From Lachnospiraceae bacterium (GTDB lineage Bacteria; Bacillota; Clostridia; Lachnospirales; Lachnospiraceae), in assembly GCA_017428105.1 (NCBI GenBank), contig JAFRRM010000004.1, forward strand, positions 186,001 through 250,000: a stretch of 64,000 nucleotides of DNA, given 5' to 3'. The position numbers and the translations under genes are program-made. The notes under the pieces were generated by a model. That model was not told where the DNA came from and made no database searches. It saw only the letters and a list, made by a program, of their open reading frames with translations. This document shows positions 26,816 through 36,087 of the stretch, one piece after another (within the stretch, counting starts at the first letter, position 1; each line of letters opens with the position of its first letter).

Positions 26816-29653
26816 ATGAAGAAGTGGGTTTACCTGTTCAGCGAAGGCAATGCTTCGATGCGCAACCTGCTGGGCGGCAAAGGCGCCAACCTGGCGGAAA
26901 TGACCAATATCGGCCTGCCCGTTCCGCAGGGCTTCACCATCACCACCGAAGCCTGCACGCAGTACTATGAAGACGGCAAGAGGATCAACGACGAGATCCG
27001 CGCCCAGATCATGGAATACGTGGAAAAACTGGAAGAGATCACCGGCAAGAAGTTCGGCGACCACGAGAACCCGCTGCTGGTCTCCGTCCGTTCCGGCGCC
27101 CGCGCTTCCATGCCCGGCATGATGGACACCATCCTGAACCTGGGTCTGAATGAGGACGTGGTGGCCGTGATCGCGCAGAAGTCCGGCAACCCCCGCTGGG
27201 CCTGGGACTGCTACCGCCGTTTCATCCAGATGTACTCCGACGTCGTCATGGAAGTCGGAAAGAAGTACTTCGAGCAGCTGATCGATAAGATGAAAGAGGA
27301 AAAGGGCGTCAAGCTGGACGTGGACCTGACCGCGGAAGATCTGAAGGAACTGGCCTTCCAGTTCAAGGAAGAATACAAGGCCAAACTCGGCAGCGAATTC
27401 CCGACCGATCCCAAGGAACAGCTCTTCGGCGCCATCCAGGCGGTGTTCCGCAGCTGGGACAACCCCCGCGCCAACGTGTACCGCCGCGACAACGACATCC
27501 CCTACAGCTGGGGCACGGCCGTCAACGTCCAGTCCATGGCCTTCGGCAACATGGGCGATGACTGCGGCACCGGCGTCGCCTTCACCCGCGACCCCGCGAC
27601 TGGCGAAAAGGGCCTGTTCGGCGAATTCCTGACCAACGCCCAGGGCGAAGACGTCGTGGCCGGCGTCCGCACCCCCATGCACATCACCGAGATGGAAGAC
27701 AAGTTCCCGGCGGCTTTCGAGCAGTTCAAGCAGGTCTGCAAGACGCTGGAAGACCACTACCGCGACATGCAGGACATGGAGTTCACCGTGGAGCACGGCC
27801 AGCTGTACATGCTGCAGACCCGCAACGGCAAGCGCACCGCGCAGGCCGCTCTGAAGATCGCCTGCGACCTGGTGGACGAAGGCATGATCGATGAGAAGCA
27901 GGCCGTTCTGATGATCGAGCCCCGCAACCTCGACACCCTGCTGCACCCGCAGTTCGACGCGGCGGCCCTGAAGGCGGCCACCCCGATCGGCAAGGGCCTG
28001 GGCGCCTCCCCCGGCGCGGCCTGCGGCGCGATCGTGTTCAGCGCGGCGGATGCCAAGGCGGCCATCGCGAAGAATAAGAAGGCGAAAGTCGTCCTGGTCC
28101 GCCTGGAGACTTCTCCCGATGACATCGAAGGCATGAAGGCCGCTCAGGGCATCCTGACCGTGCGCGGCGGCATGACCTCCCACGCGGCCGTGGTGGCCCG
28201 CGGCATGGGCGAATGCTGCGTCTCCGGCTGCGGCGACATCAAGATGCATGAAGAAGAGAAGAAGTTCGAACTGGGCGGCAAGACCTTCCATGAAGGCGAC
28301 TTCATCTCCCTGGACGGCTCCACCGGCAACATCTACGACGGCATCATCCCGACCGTGGACGCCTCCATCGCCGGCGAATTCGGCCGCATCATGGGCTGGG
28401 CCGACAAATACCGCCGCCTGAAAGTCCGCACCAACGCCGACACGCCGCGCGACGCCGCCAAGGCCGTCGAGCTCGGCGCGCAGGGCATCGGTCTGACCCG
28501 TACCGAGCACATGTTCTTTGAAGGCGAACGCATCAAGGCGTTCCGCGAGATGATCTGCGCGGATACCGTGGAAGCCCGCAAGGCCGCCCTGGCCAAGCTG
28601 GAGCCGATGCAGCAGAGCGACTTCGAAGGCATTTACGAAGCCATGCAGGGCTACCCGGTCACCATCCGCCTGCTGGATCCGCCTCTCCATGAGTTCGTTC
28701 CCACCGAGGATGCGGACATCCGCGAACTGGCGAACAACGTCGGCAAGACCGAGCAGCAGATCCGCGACCTGATCGCCGGCCTGCACGAATTCAACCCGAT
28801 GATGGGCCACCGCGGCTGCCGTCTGGCCGTCACCTATCCGGAGATCGCCGAGATGCAGACCGAAGCCATCATCCGTGCCGCCCTGAACGTCAACGCCAAG
28901 CATCCGGAATGGAACATCGAGCCGGAGATCATGATCCCGCTGGTGGGCGAAGTCAAGGAACTGAAGTATGTGAAGAACGTCGTGGTCGCGATGGCCGACA
29001 AGCTGATCGCGGAATCCGGCACTTCCATGAAGTACCTGGTCGGCACCATGATCGAGATCCCGCGCGCCGCCCTGACCGCGGACGACATCGCCAAGGAAGC
29101 GGAGTTCTTCTCCTTCGGCACCAACGACCTGACCCAGATGACGTTCGGCTTCAGCCGCGACGACGCCGGCAAGTTCCTGGGCGCCTACTACGACAAGAAG
29201 ATCTATGAGAACGATCCGTTCGCCAAGGTCGACCAGGTCGGCGTGGGCAAACTGGTGAAGATGGCGGTCCAGCTGGGCCGCGCCACCCGTCCCGACCTGC
29301 ATCTGGGCGTGTGCGGCGAGCACGGCGGTGACCCGAGCTCCGTGGAATTCTTCCACAAGGTCGGCCTGGACTACGTCTCCTGCAGCCCGTTCCGCGTCCC
29401 GATCGCCCGTCTGGCCGCCGCTCAGGCTGCCATCAAGGACATGGACAACGGCACGTCCGTCCGCTCCGACATGGAAGAGCGCGTAGAGGCCGCCAAGAAA
29501 GCGCTTCAGGAAGCCACCACCCGCGTCGCTTCCGCCGCCGCCTCCGCCACCGTGGAGCTGAAGGACGCCGCCTCGGCCGCCTTCAAGAGCCTGATCGCCG
29601 GCTGGGAGCAGGCCAAGAAGACCTACAGCGAAGAAAGAAACGAAAACAAATAA
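26816..29653 (+). CDS. ppdK: Pyruvate, phosphate dikinase
   Basis: It interconverts pyruvate, ATP and phosphate with PEP, AMP and pyrophosphate, and is a glycolytic or gluconeogenic enzyme in many anaerobes. It is 945 residues long. The ATP-grasp domain begins GGKGANLAEMTNIGLPVPQG, and the phosphohistidine domain has GGMTSHAAVVARGMG with catalytic H456. The C-terminal PEP-binding barrel includes GLTRTEHMFF and the catalytic GVCGEHGGDP segment. Homologs end soon after LAAAQAAI at about residue 875; here about 68 extra residues follow, Ala/Glu/Lys-rich and probably helical. ATG follows GAGGAGGAACC; the frame is open 39 bases further up but without a ribosome binding site. Confidence 0.97.
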   Translation: MKKWVYLFSEGNASMRNLLGGKGANLAEMTNIGLPVPQGFTITTEACTQYYEDGKRINDEIRAQIMEYVEKLEEITGKKFGDHENPLLVSVRSGARASMPGMMDTILNLGLNEDVVAVIAQKSGNPRWAWDCYRRFIQMYSDVVMEVGKKYFEQLIDKMKEEKGVKLDVDLTAEDLKELAFQFKEEYKAKLGSEFPTDPKEQLFGAIQAVFRSWDNPRANVYRRDNDIPYSWGTAVNVQSMAFGNMGDDCGTGVAFTRDPATGEKGLFGEFLTNAQGEDVVAGVRTPMHITEMEDKFPAAFEQFKQVCKTLEDHYRDMQDMEFTVEHGQLYMLQTRNGKRTAQAALKIACDLVDEGMIDEKQAVLMIEPRNLDTLLHPQFDAAALKAATPIGKGLGASPGAACGAIVFSAADAKAAIAKNKKAKVVLVRLETSPDDIEGMKAAQGILTVRGGMTSHAAVVARGMGECCVSGCGDIKMHEEEKKFELGGKTFHEGDFISLDGSTGNIYDGIIPTVDASIAGEFGRIMGWADKYRRLKVRTNADTPRDAAKAVELGAQGIGLTRTEHMFFEGERIKAFREMICADTVEARKAALAKLEPMQQSDFEGIYEAMQGYPVTIRLLDPPLHEFVPTEDADIRELANNVGKTEQQIRDLIAGLHEFNPMMGHRGCRLAVTYPEIAEMQTEAIIRAALNVNAKHPEWNIEPEIMIPLVGEVKELKYVKNVVVAMADKLIAESGTSMKYLVGTMIEIPRAALTADDIAKEAEFFSFGTNDLTQMTFGFSRDDAGKFLGAYYDKKIYENDPFAKVDQVGVGKLVKMAVQLGRATRPDLHLGVCGEHGGDPSSVEFFHKVGLDYVSCSPFRVPIARLAAAQAAIKDMDNGTSVRSDMEERVEAAKKALQEATTRVASAAASATVELKDAASAAFKSLIAGWEQAKKTYSEERNENK

Positions 29654-29673
29654 GCATTCCATCGGAATGACCA

Positions 29674-29703
29674 GGGGGCCGTCATCCTTCGGGAGCGGCC
29701 CCC
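29674..29703 (+). terminator. Hairpin after ppdK
   Basis: Eight-base arms GGGGGCCG and CGGCCCCC enclose a 14-base loop, 20 bases past the ppdK stop. No T-tract follows, so its strength as a terminator is uncertain. Confidence 0.5.
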
Positions 29704-29777
29704 GCTTCGTACAAACGGAAAGGACGGCAGTTCCGCCCTCCGGGAACGGATCCGCCTTTTGCCGCGGGGAGGAGAAA

Positions 29778-30326
29778 ATGTTTGCCTTGTTCCATGTCCT
29801 TTTGCCGCCTGCTCCCGGAGAGATCTCCGATCCGGACCTGGTGCTCTCGTCCGGGGAACGGGAGATCCTGCAGATGATGATCGACTCCTTCTTTTCGCCC
29901 ACGGAACGCGAAGCCCGGTCCTACCGGGAGGAACTCAGGGCGGCGGATGATTTCGGAAGATGGGCTGCCGGACGGGAAAGCATAGAGGTGCTCGAGGGCG
30001 TCTGCAGGACGATGGACAGCTTTAATTACCATGATGAGAGCTGGACGGAATATGAAGCCTTGACGGTTGAGAAGATCTCCCGGAAGGACTATGAGGCGGA
30101 ACTGGAACAGATGCCTGCCGGAGGATCCCATGCCCCCTTTGCCGTGTTTTCCGAGGCCGCCGGGCTGTTTCGGGCATGGAAGGCGCCCGGTCATCAAAGG
30201 GGGAAGCTGAAAGGGTGGGGAGACGTCATTTGGTCGGACTATGTGATCGCTTACATGACGGACGTCAGGGACCTGCCCGGTTTTTACCGCATCGTACATG
30301 CGAAGGGCAGCGACCGGTATTGCTGA
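29778..30326 (+). CDS. Hypothetical protein, 182 residues
   Basis: I do not recognise a family. The protein is soluble and acidic, with a predicted helical N-terminal half (LSSGEREILQMMIDSFFSP, then SYREELRAADDFGRWAAG) and a tail ending FYRIVHAKGSDRYC. Sequence and codon use look genuine, with GGGGAGGAGAAA directly before the ATG at 29778. The longer frame from 29667 runs through the ppdK terminator hairpin and is less likely. It lies between ppdK and the NYN RNase gene with no shared promoter visible. Confidence 0.6.
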   Translation: MFALFHVLLPPAPGEISDPDLVLSSGEREILQMMIDSFFSPTEREARSYREELRAADDFGRWAAGRESIEVLEGVCRTMDSFNYHDESWTEYEALTVEKISRKDYEAELEQMPAGGSHAPFAVFSEAAGLFRAWKAPGHQRGKLKGWGDVIWSDYVIAYMTDVRDLPGFYRIVHAKGSDRYC

Positions 30327-30437
30327 CAGAACCGCCGCTGTTCGGGTGTTTTCCGACGGGAACATGACACCCGCAAAAATCAAATATAAAACGGGGAGGC
30401 ACGGCCGACCCGCAAGACCCAAGAAGGGAAACGAACC

Positions 30438-31295
30438 ATGATCAAAGAATTCGAAAGCGTGGCTCTGCTTATCGACGCCGATAACGCCCAGGCTTCCAAA
30501 ATAGAAAGTGTATTAAAGGACGTGTCCGCTTACGGACGCATCGTCATCAAGCGCGCCTACGGCAACTGGTCCAAGCCGCATCTGTCCTCCTGGGAGAGCA
30601 AGATCAAGCGCTTCGCGATCTCCGCCATCCAGCAGTTCGACTTCGCCACCGGCAAGAACGCCTCGGACATGGCGCTGACCATCGACGCGATGGAGCTTCT
30701 CCACACAGAGAAATACGACTGCTTCGTCCTGGTCTCCAGCGACAGCGATTTCACCTCCCTGGCCATCAAACTGCACGAATCCGGCGTCTACGTGGTCGGC
30801 TACGGCAACAAGACCACTGTGGAATCCTTCCGCAACGCCTGCGATGAGTTCAACTACGTGGAGGAACTCATGGAGGAGGAGAAGAGCAGCGAGGAGAGCG
30901 AGGCCGAGCCCGAGACCCCGGCTCCGGAGACCGAAGGCGGCAAGTCGAAGAGATCCCGCACCCGGAAATCCGCCAAGAAGGATCCGTTTAAGGAACTCGA
31001 CAGCCTCCTGAAGATCGCCGAAGAGCGCTATGCGGACGACACCGGCTTTGCCAACAGTTCTTCCGCGGGTACGTACATCAAACGCGTCAAGCCGGACTTC
31101 AACATCAAACTGCTGGGCTACTCCAAACTGCCCGAATACCTGAAGGACAACCCCGAAAAGTACGTGACGGAGGAACGCGCCGGCAAGGGCACGGTCAAAC
31201 TGATCATGTACAAATCCGTTCAGAAACAGCCGAAACGCCGATCCTCCGGGTCCCGTTCCCGGAGCCAGAAAAAGACCGAGCCGGCGGAACAGTGA
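30438..31295 (+). CDS. NYN domain RNase with OST-HTH/LOTUS domain
   Basis: A 285-residue protein of the LabA/DUF88 group. The N-terminal PIN-like NYN nuclease domain (residues 5-140) has the expected acidic residues in LLIDADNAQ, NASDMALTIDAMELL and SSDSDF, the set that binds catalytic magnesium. A basic and acidic linker (about 145-180, with RSRTRKSAKK) leads to an OST-HTH/LOTUS RNA-binding domain (about 183-255, TYIKRVKPDFNIKLLGYSKL). The C-terminus is Lys/Arg/Ser-rich, which would favour nucleic acid contact. It probably processes structured RNA; the target is unknown. The ribosome binding site is AAGGGAAAC. The next gene starts within 10 bases of its stop. Confidence 0.88.
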   Translation: MIKEFESVALLIDADNAQASKIESVLKDVSAYGRIVIKRAYGNWSKPHLSSWESKIKRFAISAIQQFDFATGKNASDMALTIDAMELLHTEKYDCFVLVSSDSDFTSLAIKLHESGVYVVGYGNKTTVESFRNACDEFNYVEELMEEEKSSEESEAEPETPAPETEGGKSKRSRTRKSAKKDPFKELDSLLKIAEERYADDTGFANSSSAGTYIKRVKPDFNIKLLGYSKLPEYLKDNPEKYVTEERAGKGTVKLIMYKSVQKQPKRRSSGSRSRSQKKTEPAEQ

Positions 31296-31303
31296 GGCGC
31301 GGC

Positions 31304-32272
31304 ATGCAGGAGATCCCCCTTCAGGAAATCGTCCCGTTCCGTATCGGCCAGACCGAAAACGCCGCTGCGGCCACCGGCTGCACGGTGATCCTGTGTCCGG
31401 ACGGCATGCGCGCGGGCCTGGACGTCCGCGGCGGCGGCCCCGCTTCGCGCGACTCGCAGATGCTGAATCCGCTGATGGCCATGGAGACCATCCATGCCGT
31501 CGTGCTTTCCGGCGGCAGCGCCTTCGGCCTGGACGCGGCCGGCGGCGTGATGCGGTTTCTGGAGGAGCGCGGCGTCGGCTTTGACGTCGGTGTCACGAAA
31601 GTCCCGCTCGTCGTCCAGTCCTGTCTTTTTGACCTGACCGTCGGCGCCGCGGACGTCCGTCCGGACGCCGCCATGGGCTACGAAGCCGCACGCCTAGCCT
31701 GGGAAGCCCCCAACTTCCGCGACGGCAATTTCGGCGCCGGCTGCGGCGCTACCGTGGGCAAATGGGAAGGCATGGAGTTCTGCATGAAGTCCGGCATCGG
31801 CAGTTACGCGATGCAGCTCGGAGATCTGAAGATCGGCGCCGTCGCGGCCGTGAACGCCCTGGGCGACGTGTTTGACTGGCACACCGGCCGCCAGATCGCG
31901 GGCCTTCTCTCAAAAGACAAAAGATCGCTCCGCCGCACCGCGGAGGAGATGATGAAGAAAACGGAGACCCGGGAAAACAAATTCCTGACGAACACCACGC
32001 TGGCCGCGGTGATCACCAACGCCTCCTTTACCAAAACGCAGCTCTGCAAGATCGCCGTCATGTCGCAGAACGGCCTGGCCCGCTGCATCGATCCGGTCCA
32101 TACCTCCGCCGACGGCGACAGCATTTACGCCCTGTCCGCCGGCTCCGTGAACGCGGACCAGGACCTGGCCGGCACGCTGGCTGCCCATGCCGTCAGTGAA
32201 GCCGTCCTCCGCGCCGTGCGGAGCGCCGAAAGCGCTTACGGATTCCCGGCGGCGAAGGACCTGCCGTTATAG
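31304..32272 (+). CDS. P1 family (S58, DmpA-like) peptidase
   Basis: A 322-residue member of the DmpA/P1 aminopeptidase family, Ntn-hydrolase-like proteins that self-cleave into alpha and beta chains. The family landmarks are GCTVILCPDGMRAGLDVRGG, VLSGGSAFGLDAAGGVMRFL, GNFGAGCGATVGKW and the nucleophile region TNTTLAAVITNASFTK (about residues 228-243), where the chain is usually split. Substrates are typically N-terminal D- or beta-amino acids of peptides, but not predictable here. The start is uncertain: a GTG at 31292 overlaps the upstream stop, while ATG 31304 is preceded by GAGGCG. Either keeps all motifs. Confidence 0.87.
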   Translation: MQEIPLQEIVPFRIGQTENAAAATGCTVILCPDGMRAGLDVRGGGPASRDSQMLNPLMAMETIHAVVLSGGSAFGLDAAGGVMRFLEERGVGFDVGVTKVPLVVQSCLFDLTVGAADVRPDAAMGYEAARLAWEAPNFRDGNFGAGCGATVGKWEGMEFCMKSGIGSYAMQLGDLKIGAVAAVNALGDVFDWHTGRQIAGLLSKDKRSLRRTAEEMMKKTETRENKFLTNTTLAAVITNASFTKTQLCKIAVMSQNGLARCIDPVHTSADGDSIYALSAGSVNADQDLAGTLAAHAVSEAVLRAVRSAESAYGFPAAKDLPL

Positions 32273-32287
32273 ATCCGAGGTACCGCC

Positions 32288-33193
32288 ATGACTTTTTCCG
32301 ACAAACTGAACGGCTTCTGGGAAGAAGGATATCACTACTATATCGAGATTCGGGATGCGCACCTGACCCTGCGCCGCTACGACCGCGTGATCACGCTGGA
32401 GACGGAGATCTCCTATGACGCGGACGCGCTGGAACGCGGCGAACGCACGGTCATCGCCCTGGAAGATCCGGTCCTGTCCCGCACGGTCACCGGCGAATTC
32501 ATGAGCCGCATCGACGAACTGGCCTATGCGGACGGGATCCTGACCCTGGTCCGCAACTATCTGGATGAGGAAAAGACCGCCTATACGCTCCGCAAGACCG
32601 ATCACGGCCCCTTCGACCACATCCGCATCCGGGACGACGAATTCGTGCCCGCCCTGCAGGGGGAGTGGGTCCGCTGGACCGCGAACGGACCCGGAGATGT
32701 CCTGACCATACAGGACCGCACGCTCAGCTGGGGGATCTGGGGCGGCGGCCGTTTCCACGCCGTCAGCTACAACTATGCGCCGGACGAAGTGCAGCTGGTG
32801 CCCGAGGATCTGACGAGGGAGAACTTTCCCGGCTTTACTGCGGTCAAGGTGGAAAAAGACATGCTGACCACGCGGATGATCGTCTATGACGCCAGCGTGC
32901 CGCTCACGGTCTTTGCCCGCCGGGACATGCTGGATAAGATCGCGGTCCCTGACGCGGCGCGGGCGCCGATCGTCAGTACGATGGTGCATATGCCCGGCCC
33001 GATGAACAACGGGATGATCCCGAACCCGGACCCGCTTTTCGGCCTCAATGTGGTCCCGCCGAAGCCGGAAAGGAAACCCTTCCCCCTGCCCCACGACGAC
33101 CCGGCGGAGCGGGCCCGCATCTGTGCCTGCTGCGGCCAGATCTTTGAAACGGATCCGCCTAAATTCTGCCCCGAATGCGGAGCGCCCCTGTAG
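32288..33193 (+). CDS. Unknown protein with C-terminal zinc ribbon
   Basis: A 301-residue protein of no family I recognise. Residues 1-190 look like repeated beta-strands (EEGYHYYIEIRDAHLTLRRY, DVLTIQDRTLSWGIWGGGRF), perhaps a lipocalin- or WD-like beta fold. A Pro/Asn/Met-rich linker follows, and the last 30 residues form a rubredoxin-like zinc ribbon ICACCGQIF...KFCPECGAPL with four cysteines in CxxC pairs. It has no signal peptide or membrane segment. It sits 16 bases after the peptidase gene, so it is probably co-transcribed. The zinc ribbon suggests nucleic acid or protein contact. Confidence 0.65.
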   Translation: MTFSDKLNGFWEEGYHYYIEIRDAHLTLRRYDRVITLETEISYDADALERGERTVIALEDPVLSRTVTGEFMSRIDELAYADGILTLVRNYLDEEKTAYTLRKTDHGPFDHIRIRDDEFVPALQGEWVRWTANGPGDVLTIQDRTLSWGIWGGGRFHAVSYNYAPDEVQLVPEDLTRENFPGFTAVKVEKDMLTTRMIVYDASVPLTVFARRDMLDKIAVPDAARAPIVSTMVHMPGPMNNGMIPNPDPLFGLNVVPPKPERKPFPLPHDDPAERARICACCGQIFETDPPKFCPECGAPL

Positions 33194-33202
33194 GTGAAAT
33201 GT

Positions 33203-33778
33203 ATGCTCTCACGCATCATCAACGGACTGATCTTCCTGATCACGCTGGTCATCACGGCCGGCTTTTTCCGTGAAAACGGCGTGTGGACACCGGACCGCGC
33301 CAAAAAAGCCTTCCGCTTCTTCACGGTGCTCAGCAACGTGTTCTGCGCGCTTGCGGCGCTGGCCCTGTGCCTGTTCCCCGCCTGCCGGGCGGCCTGGCTC
33401 CTGAAATACATGGGAACGGCCGCCGTCTCGCTGACCATGCTGACGGTACTGTTTTACCTGGGCCCCCTGCTCGGCTACAAGGTGCTGCTGGAGGGCCGGG
33501 ATCTTTTCCTGCACCTGCTCACGCCGCTGGCGGCCATCGTTTCGTTCGGCTTCTTTGAGAAACAGGGGATGGGCTGGGGCACGGCCCTTCTGGGTGCGGT
33601 CCCGATGATCCTGTACGCGGTGCTGTATCTGTTCCGTGTTGTCCTGGCGCCGGAAGAGAAGCGCTGGGAGGATTTTTACGGCTTCAACCGCGGCGGTCAC
33701 TGGAAGCTCTCTTTCGTCGCCATGCTGGCGGGCATGCTGCTGATCTGCATCGGGCTGATGGCCTTGCAGAACGCGTAA
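33203..33778 (+). CDS. Small multipass membrane protein, Pr6Pr-like
   Basis: A 191-residue protein with about six hydrophobic segments, for example LIFLITLVITAGFF, VLSNVFCALAALALCLFP, LTMLTVLFYLGPLLGY and MLAGMLLICIGLMALQ. The layout, with a first helix, a loop FFRENGVWTPDRAKKAFRFF and the FFTVLSN motif, resembles the Pr6Pr family of unknown function. This assignment is tentative. I took ATG 33203, which has AGGTG upstream; the frame is also open from a GTG at 33194 directly after the previous stop. Confidence 0.6.
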   Translation: MLSRIINGLIFLITLVITAGFFRENGVWTPDRAKKAFRFFTVLSNVFCALAALALCLFPACRAAWLLKYMGTAAVSLTMLTVLFYLGPLLGYKVLLEGRDLFLHLLTPLAAIVSFGFFEKQGMGWGTALLGAVPMILYAVLYLFRVVLAPEEKRWEDFYGFNRGGHWKLSFVAMLAGMLLICIGLMALQNA

Positions 33779-33817
33779 AGGGCTGACAGCCGGGCATAAC
33801 GCAGAAGGAGAATGATC

Positions 33818-34276
33818 ATGGAGTGCGAGGATAAGATGACGCTTGCGGAAGAGATCCTGGAAAGGCCTTATCAGATCGTCGATATCTTTCCGGCCCGGGT
33901 ACCGCGGGAAGGCGCGGACCGTTACGGACGGACAGCCCGCTATTTTGAGGAACCGCAGCGGCTGCGGCGCATCTACCGCCGGTACGCGGAGATCCTGCTG
34001 CGCCTGCACTGCTATTGGCCCATGCGCGTGTCCTTTGACTGGGGCGAAACATGGGAGGAGGATCCCGAGCCGGGATCGTTCGCGGAGAAGGTGGAAAACC
34101 TGCCCGGCAACGGCCACCTGCGCGTCCTCTTCCTGCCGCAGGAGACCCTGATCGATCTGGACGCCCCCGACACCTCGCTCACGGTCTTTTCCCCGGAACC
34201 GGCCCTGTGGGAGATGCTGGAAAAAATGGCGGCGGCGGAGGGCTTTTTCACCTGGCAGCCGCCGGAAGAGAACTGA
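33818..34276 (+). CDS. Hypothetical protein, about 152 residues
   Basis: Unrecognised soluble protein. A tyrosine- and arginine-rich segment in the first half (EPQRLRRIYRRYAEILLRLH) is followed by an aromatic stretch YWPMRVSFDWGETWEEDPEP. The rest is acidic and ends near FFTWQPPEEN. AGAAGGAGA precedes an ATG at 33812 and a second at 33818; either is possible. It is the last gene before the dehydratase gene and may belong to the same transcript as the three genes upstream. Confidence 0.55.
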   Translation: MECEDKMTLAEEILERPYQIVDIFPARVPREGADRYGRTARYFEEPQRLRRIYRRYAEILLRLHCYWPMRVSFDWGETWEEDPEPGSFAEKVENLPGNGHLRVLFLPQETLIDLDAPDTSLTVFSPEPALWEMLEKMAAAEGFFTWQPPEEN

Positions 34277-34351
34277 AGAGAGCGGTCATCAGGGCGGCGG
34301 CCCGAAGCCGCCCCTGACAGAATGATACGAAATAAAAGGAGGACAGATGTT

Positions 34352-35311
34352 ATGTCTCTTACCTTATCGGATATCCGGCAGGCCGCGGAGCGCATCGCAC
34401 CGTACGCCGTCAAAACCCCCCTGCTGCGTCTGAAAAATCTGGATAAGGCCCTGGGCTGCGAAGTCTACGTCAAGCCGGAGTGCCTGCAGGTCACCGGCGC
34501 CTTCAAATTCCGCGGCGCCATGAACAAACTGCTCACGCTGTCGGAGGAAGAGCGGGCGCGCGGCGTCATCGCCGCCTCGTCCGGCAATCACGGCAAGGCG
34601 CTGGCGTATGCGGCGGGGATGCTGGGCGTGAAAGCCGTCATCGTCCTGCCCGATACCGCCACGAAGATCAAAGTGGATACCATCCGGCACTATGGCGCGG
34701 AGATCGTTTTCTCCACCATCGAGGAACGCTTTGAGACGGCGGAACGGGTGTGCCGCGAGCGCGGCCTCGTCATGGTCCCGCCGTTCAACGATGAGCAGAT
34801 CATGGCGGGCCAGGGCACGGCCGGCCTGGAGATCCTGGAGCAGTGTCCGGAGACGGACGCCGTCGTGGTCCCCGTCAGCGGAGGCGGCCTGATCGGCGGC
34901 CTTTCCGCGGCAGTCAAGGCCGTCTCTCCCCGGACGAAGGTCTTCGGGGCGGAACCGGCCGTCGTCCCGCGCTATTCGGAGAGCCTGAAAGCCGGAAAAC
35001 GCGTGAAAGTACAGGCGCACCGCTCCGTGGCGGACGGCCTGATCTCCCTGATCCCCGGCGACGTCTGCTTCCCGTACGTGGCGGCGGGCACCGACGGATT
35101 CGCCGCGGTGGAGGAGGAATTCATCCTCAAAGGCTGGAAGCTGCTAGTGACCGAAGGCAAGATCCTCGGCGAGCCCTCCGGCGCCATCACGATGGGCGCG
35201 GTCCTGCAGGGCCTGCTTCCCGTGAAGAAGACGGACAAGGTCTGCTTCTTCATTTCCGGCGGCAGCGTTTCGCTGGAACAGCTGCATGCCCTGGAAGGCG
35301 TGGAACTGTAA
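34352..35311 (+). CDS. Threonine/serine dehydratase (PLP-dependent)
   Basis: A 319-residue fold type II PLP enzyme that deaminates threonine to 2-oxobutyrate or serine to pyruvate. The PLP lysine is in TGAFKFRGAMNK (about residues 44-55), the substrate loop is SSGNHGKALAYA, and the phosphate cup is SGGGLIGGL near residue 176. It lacks a C-terminal regulatory ACT domain, so it resembles the catabolic rather than the biosynthetic (IlvA) form. The ATG at 34352 follows AAAGGAGGACAGATGTT, and the upstream start at 34322 lacks a good site. Confidence 0.92.
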   Translation: MSLTLSDIRQAAERIAPYAVKTPLLRLKNLDKALGCEVYVKPECLQVTGAFKFRGAMNKLLTLSEEERARGVIAASSGNHGKALAYAAGMLGVKAVIVLPDTATKIKVDTIRHYGAEIVFSTIEERFETAERVCRERGLVMVPPFNDEQIMAGQGTAGLEILEQCPETDAVVVPVSGGGLIGGLSAAVKAVSPRTKVFGAEPAVVPRYSESLKAGKRVKVQAHRSVADGLISLIPGDVCFPYVAAGTDGFAAVEEEFILKGWKLLVTEGKILGEPSGAITMGAVLQGLLPVKKTDKVCFFISGGSVSLEQLHALEGVEL

Positions 35312-35412
35312 AAACTCCCCGGACAAACGACGAAATACCATTGCGGCACAATGCTTTTTGCCGCATAAGAACGATGAAGAACCGCTTCCTGGCACCATAA
35401 GGAGGACCGGAT

Positions 35413-36087
35413 ATGGAACACGACATCATGGAGGTCATGCGCCTGCGCCGCAGCGTCCGGCAGTACACGGACCGTCCCATTCCCGCCGAAGTGCGGGAAC
35501 AGCTGGACGCCTGCGCGGCAAAACTGAACGAACGCGGCGGCCTGCACATCCAGGTCATTTACGACGAGCCGAAATGCTTCAGCTCCCCGATGGCCCATTA
35601 CGGCAAATTTGAAGGCTGCTCCAATTACATCGTCATCGCAGGAAAGAAAGCCCCCGACCTGGACGAGCGCGGCGGCTTCTGGGGCGAACGACTGGTTCTG
35701 AAAGCCCAGGAACTGGGCCTGAACACCTGCTGGGCGGCGATGACCCACGGCAGGACCAAAGCCGTGCTGCGGGACGGGGAGAAAGAAGTGATCGTCATTT
35801 CCCTGGGCTACGGCAGAACGCAGGGCGTCTCGCGGAAGAGCAAGACGCCGGCGGAAGTCAGCAACATCACCGACGACGCGCCCGCCTGGTTCCGGCGGGG
35901 CGTGGAAGCCGCTCTTATGGCGCCCACCGCCATGAACCAGCAGAAGTTTTATTTCACCAGAAACGGCCGCCGCGTATCGGCCAGAGCCGGCCGGATCGGC
36001 ACCTGCCTGAAGATCGACCTGGGCATCGTCCGATGCCATTTCGAACTCGGCGCCGGCCGGGAGAATTTTGAGTGGGAGACCTTATGA
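35413..36087 (+). CDS. TM1586-type nitroreductase
   Basis: A 224-residue FMN-dependent nitroreductase-fold protein. The first 40 residues carry the RRSVRQYTDRPIP flavin-binding start. The segments FWGERLVLKAQELGLNTCWAA, VISLGYGR and EAALMAPTAMNQQKF match the two-domain TM1586 subgroup, in which one chain mimics the usual dimer. Electron donor and acceptor are unknown. ATG follows AAGGAGGACC. Its stop overlaps the start of the GNAT gene (ATGA, 36084-36087). Confidence 0.85.
   Translation: MEHDIMEVMRLRRSVRQYTDRPIPAEVREQLDACAAKLNERGGLHIQVIYDEPKCFSSPMAHYGKFEGCSNYIVIAGKKAPDLDERGGFWGERLVLKAQELGLNTCWAAMTHGRTKAVLRDGEKEVIVISLGYGRTQGVSRKSKTPAEVSNITDDAPAWFRRGVEAALMAPTAMNQQKFYFTRNGRRVSARAGRIGTCLKIDLGIVRCHFELGAGRENFEWETL

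Noticed and set aside
26759..29902. 1047-codon open frame antisense to ppdK
   Set aside because: Low-complexity shadow composition with no domain; the plus strand encodes a complete dikinase.
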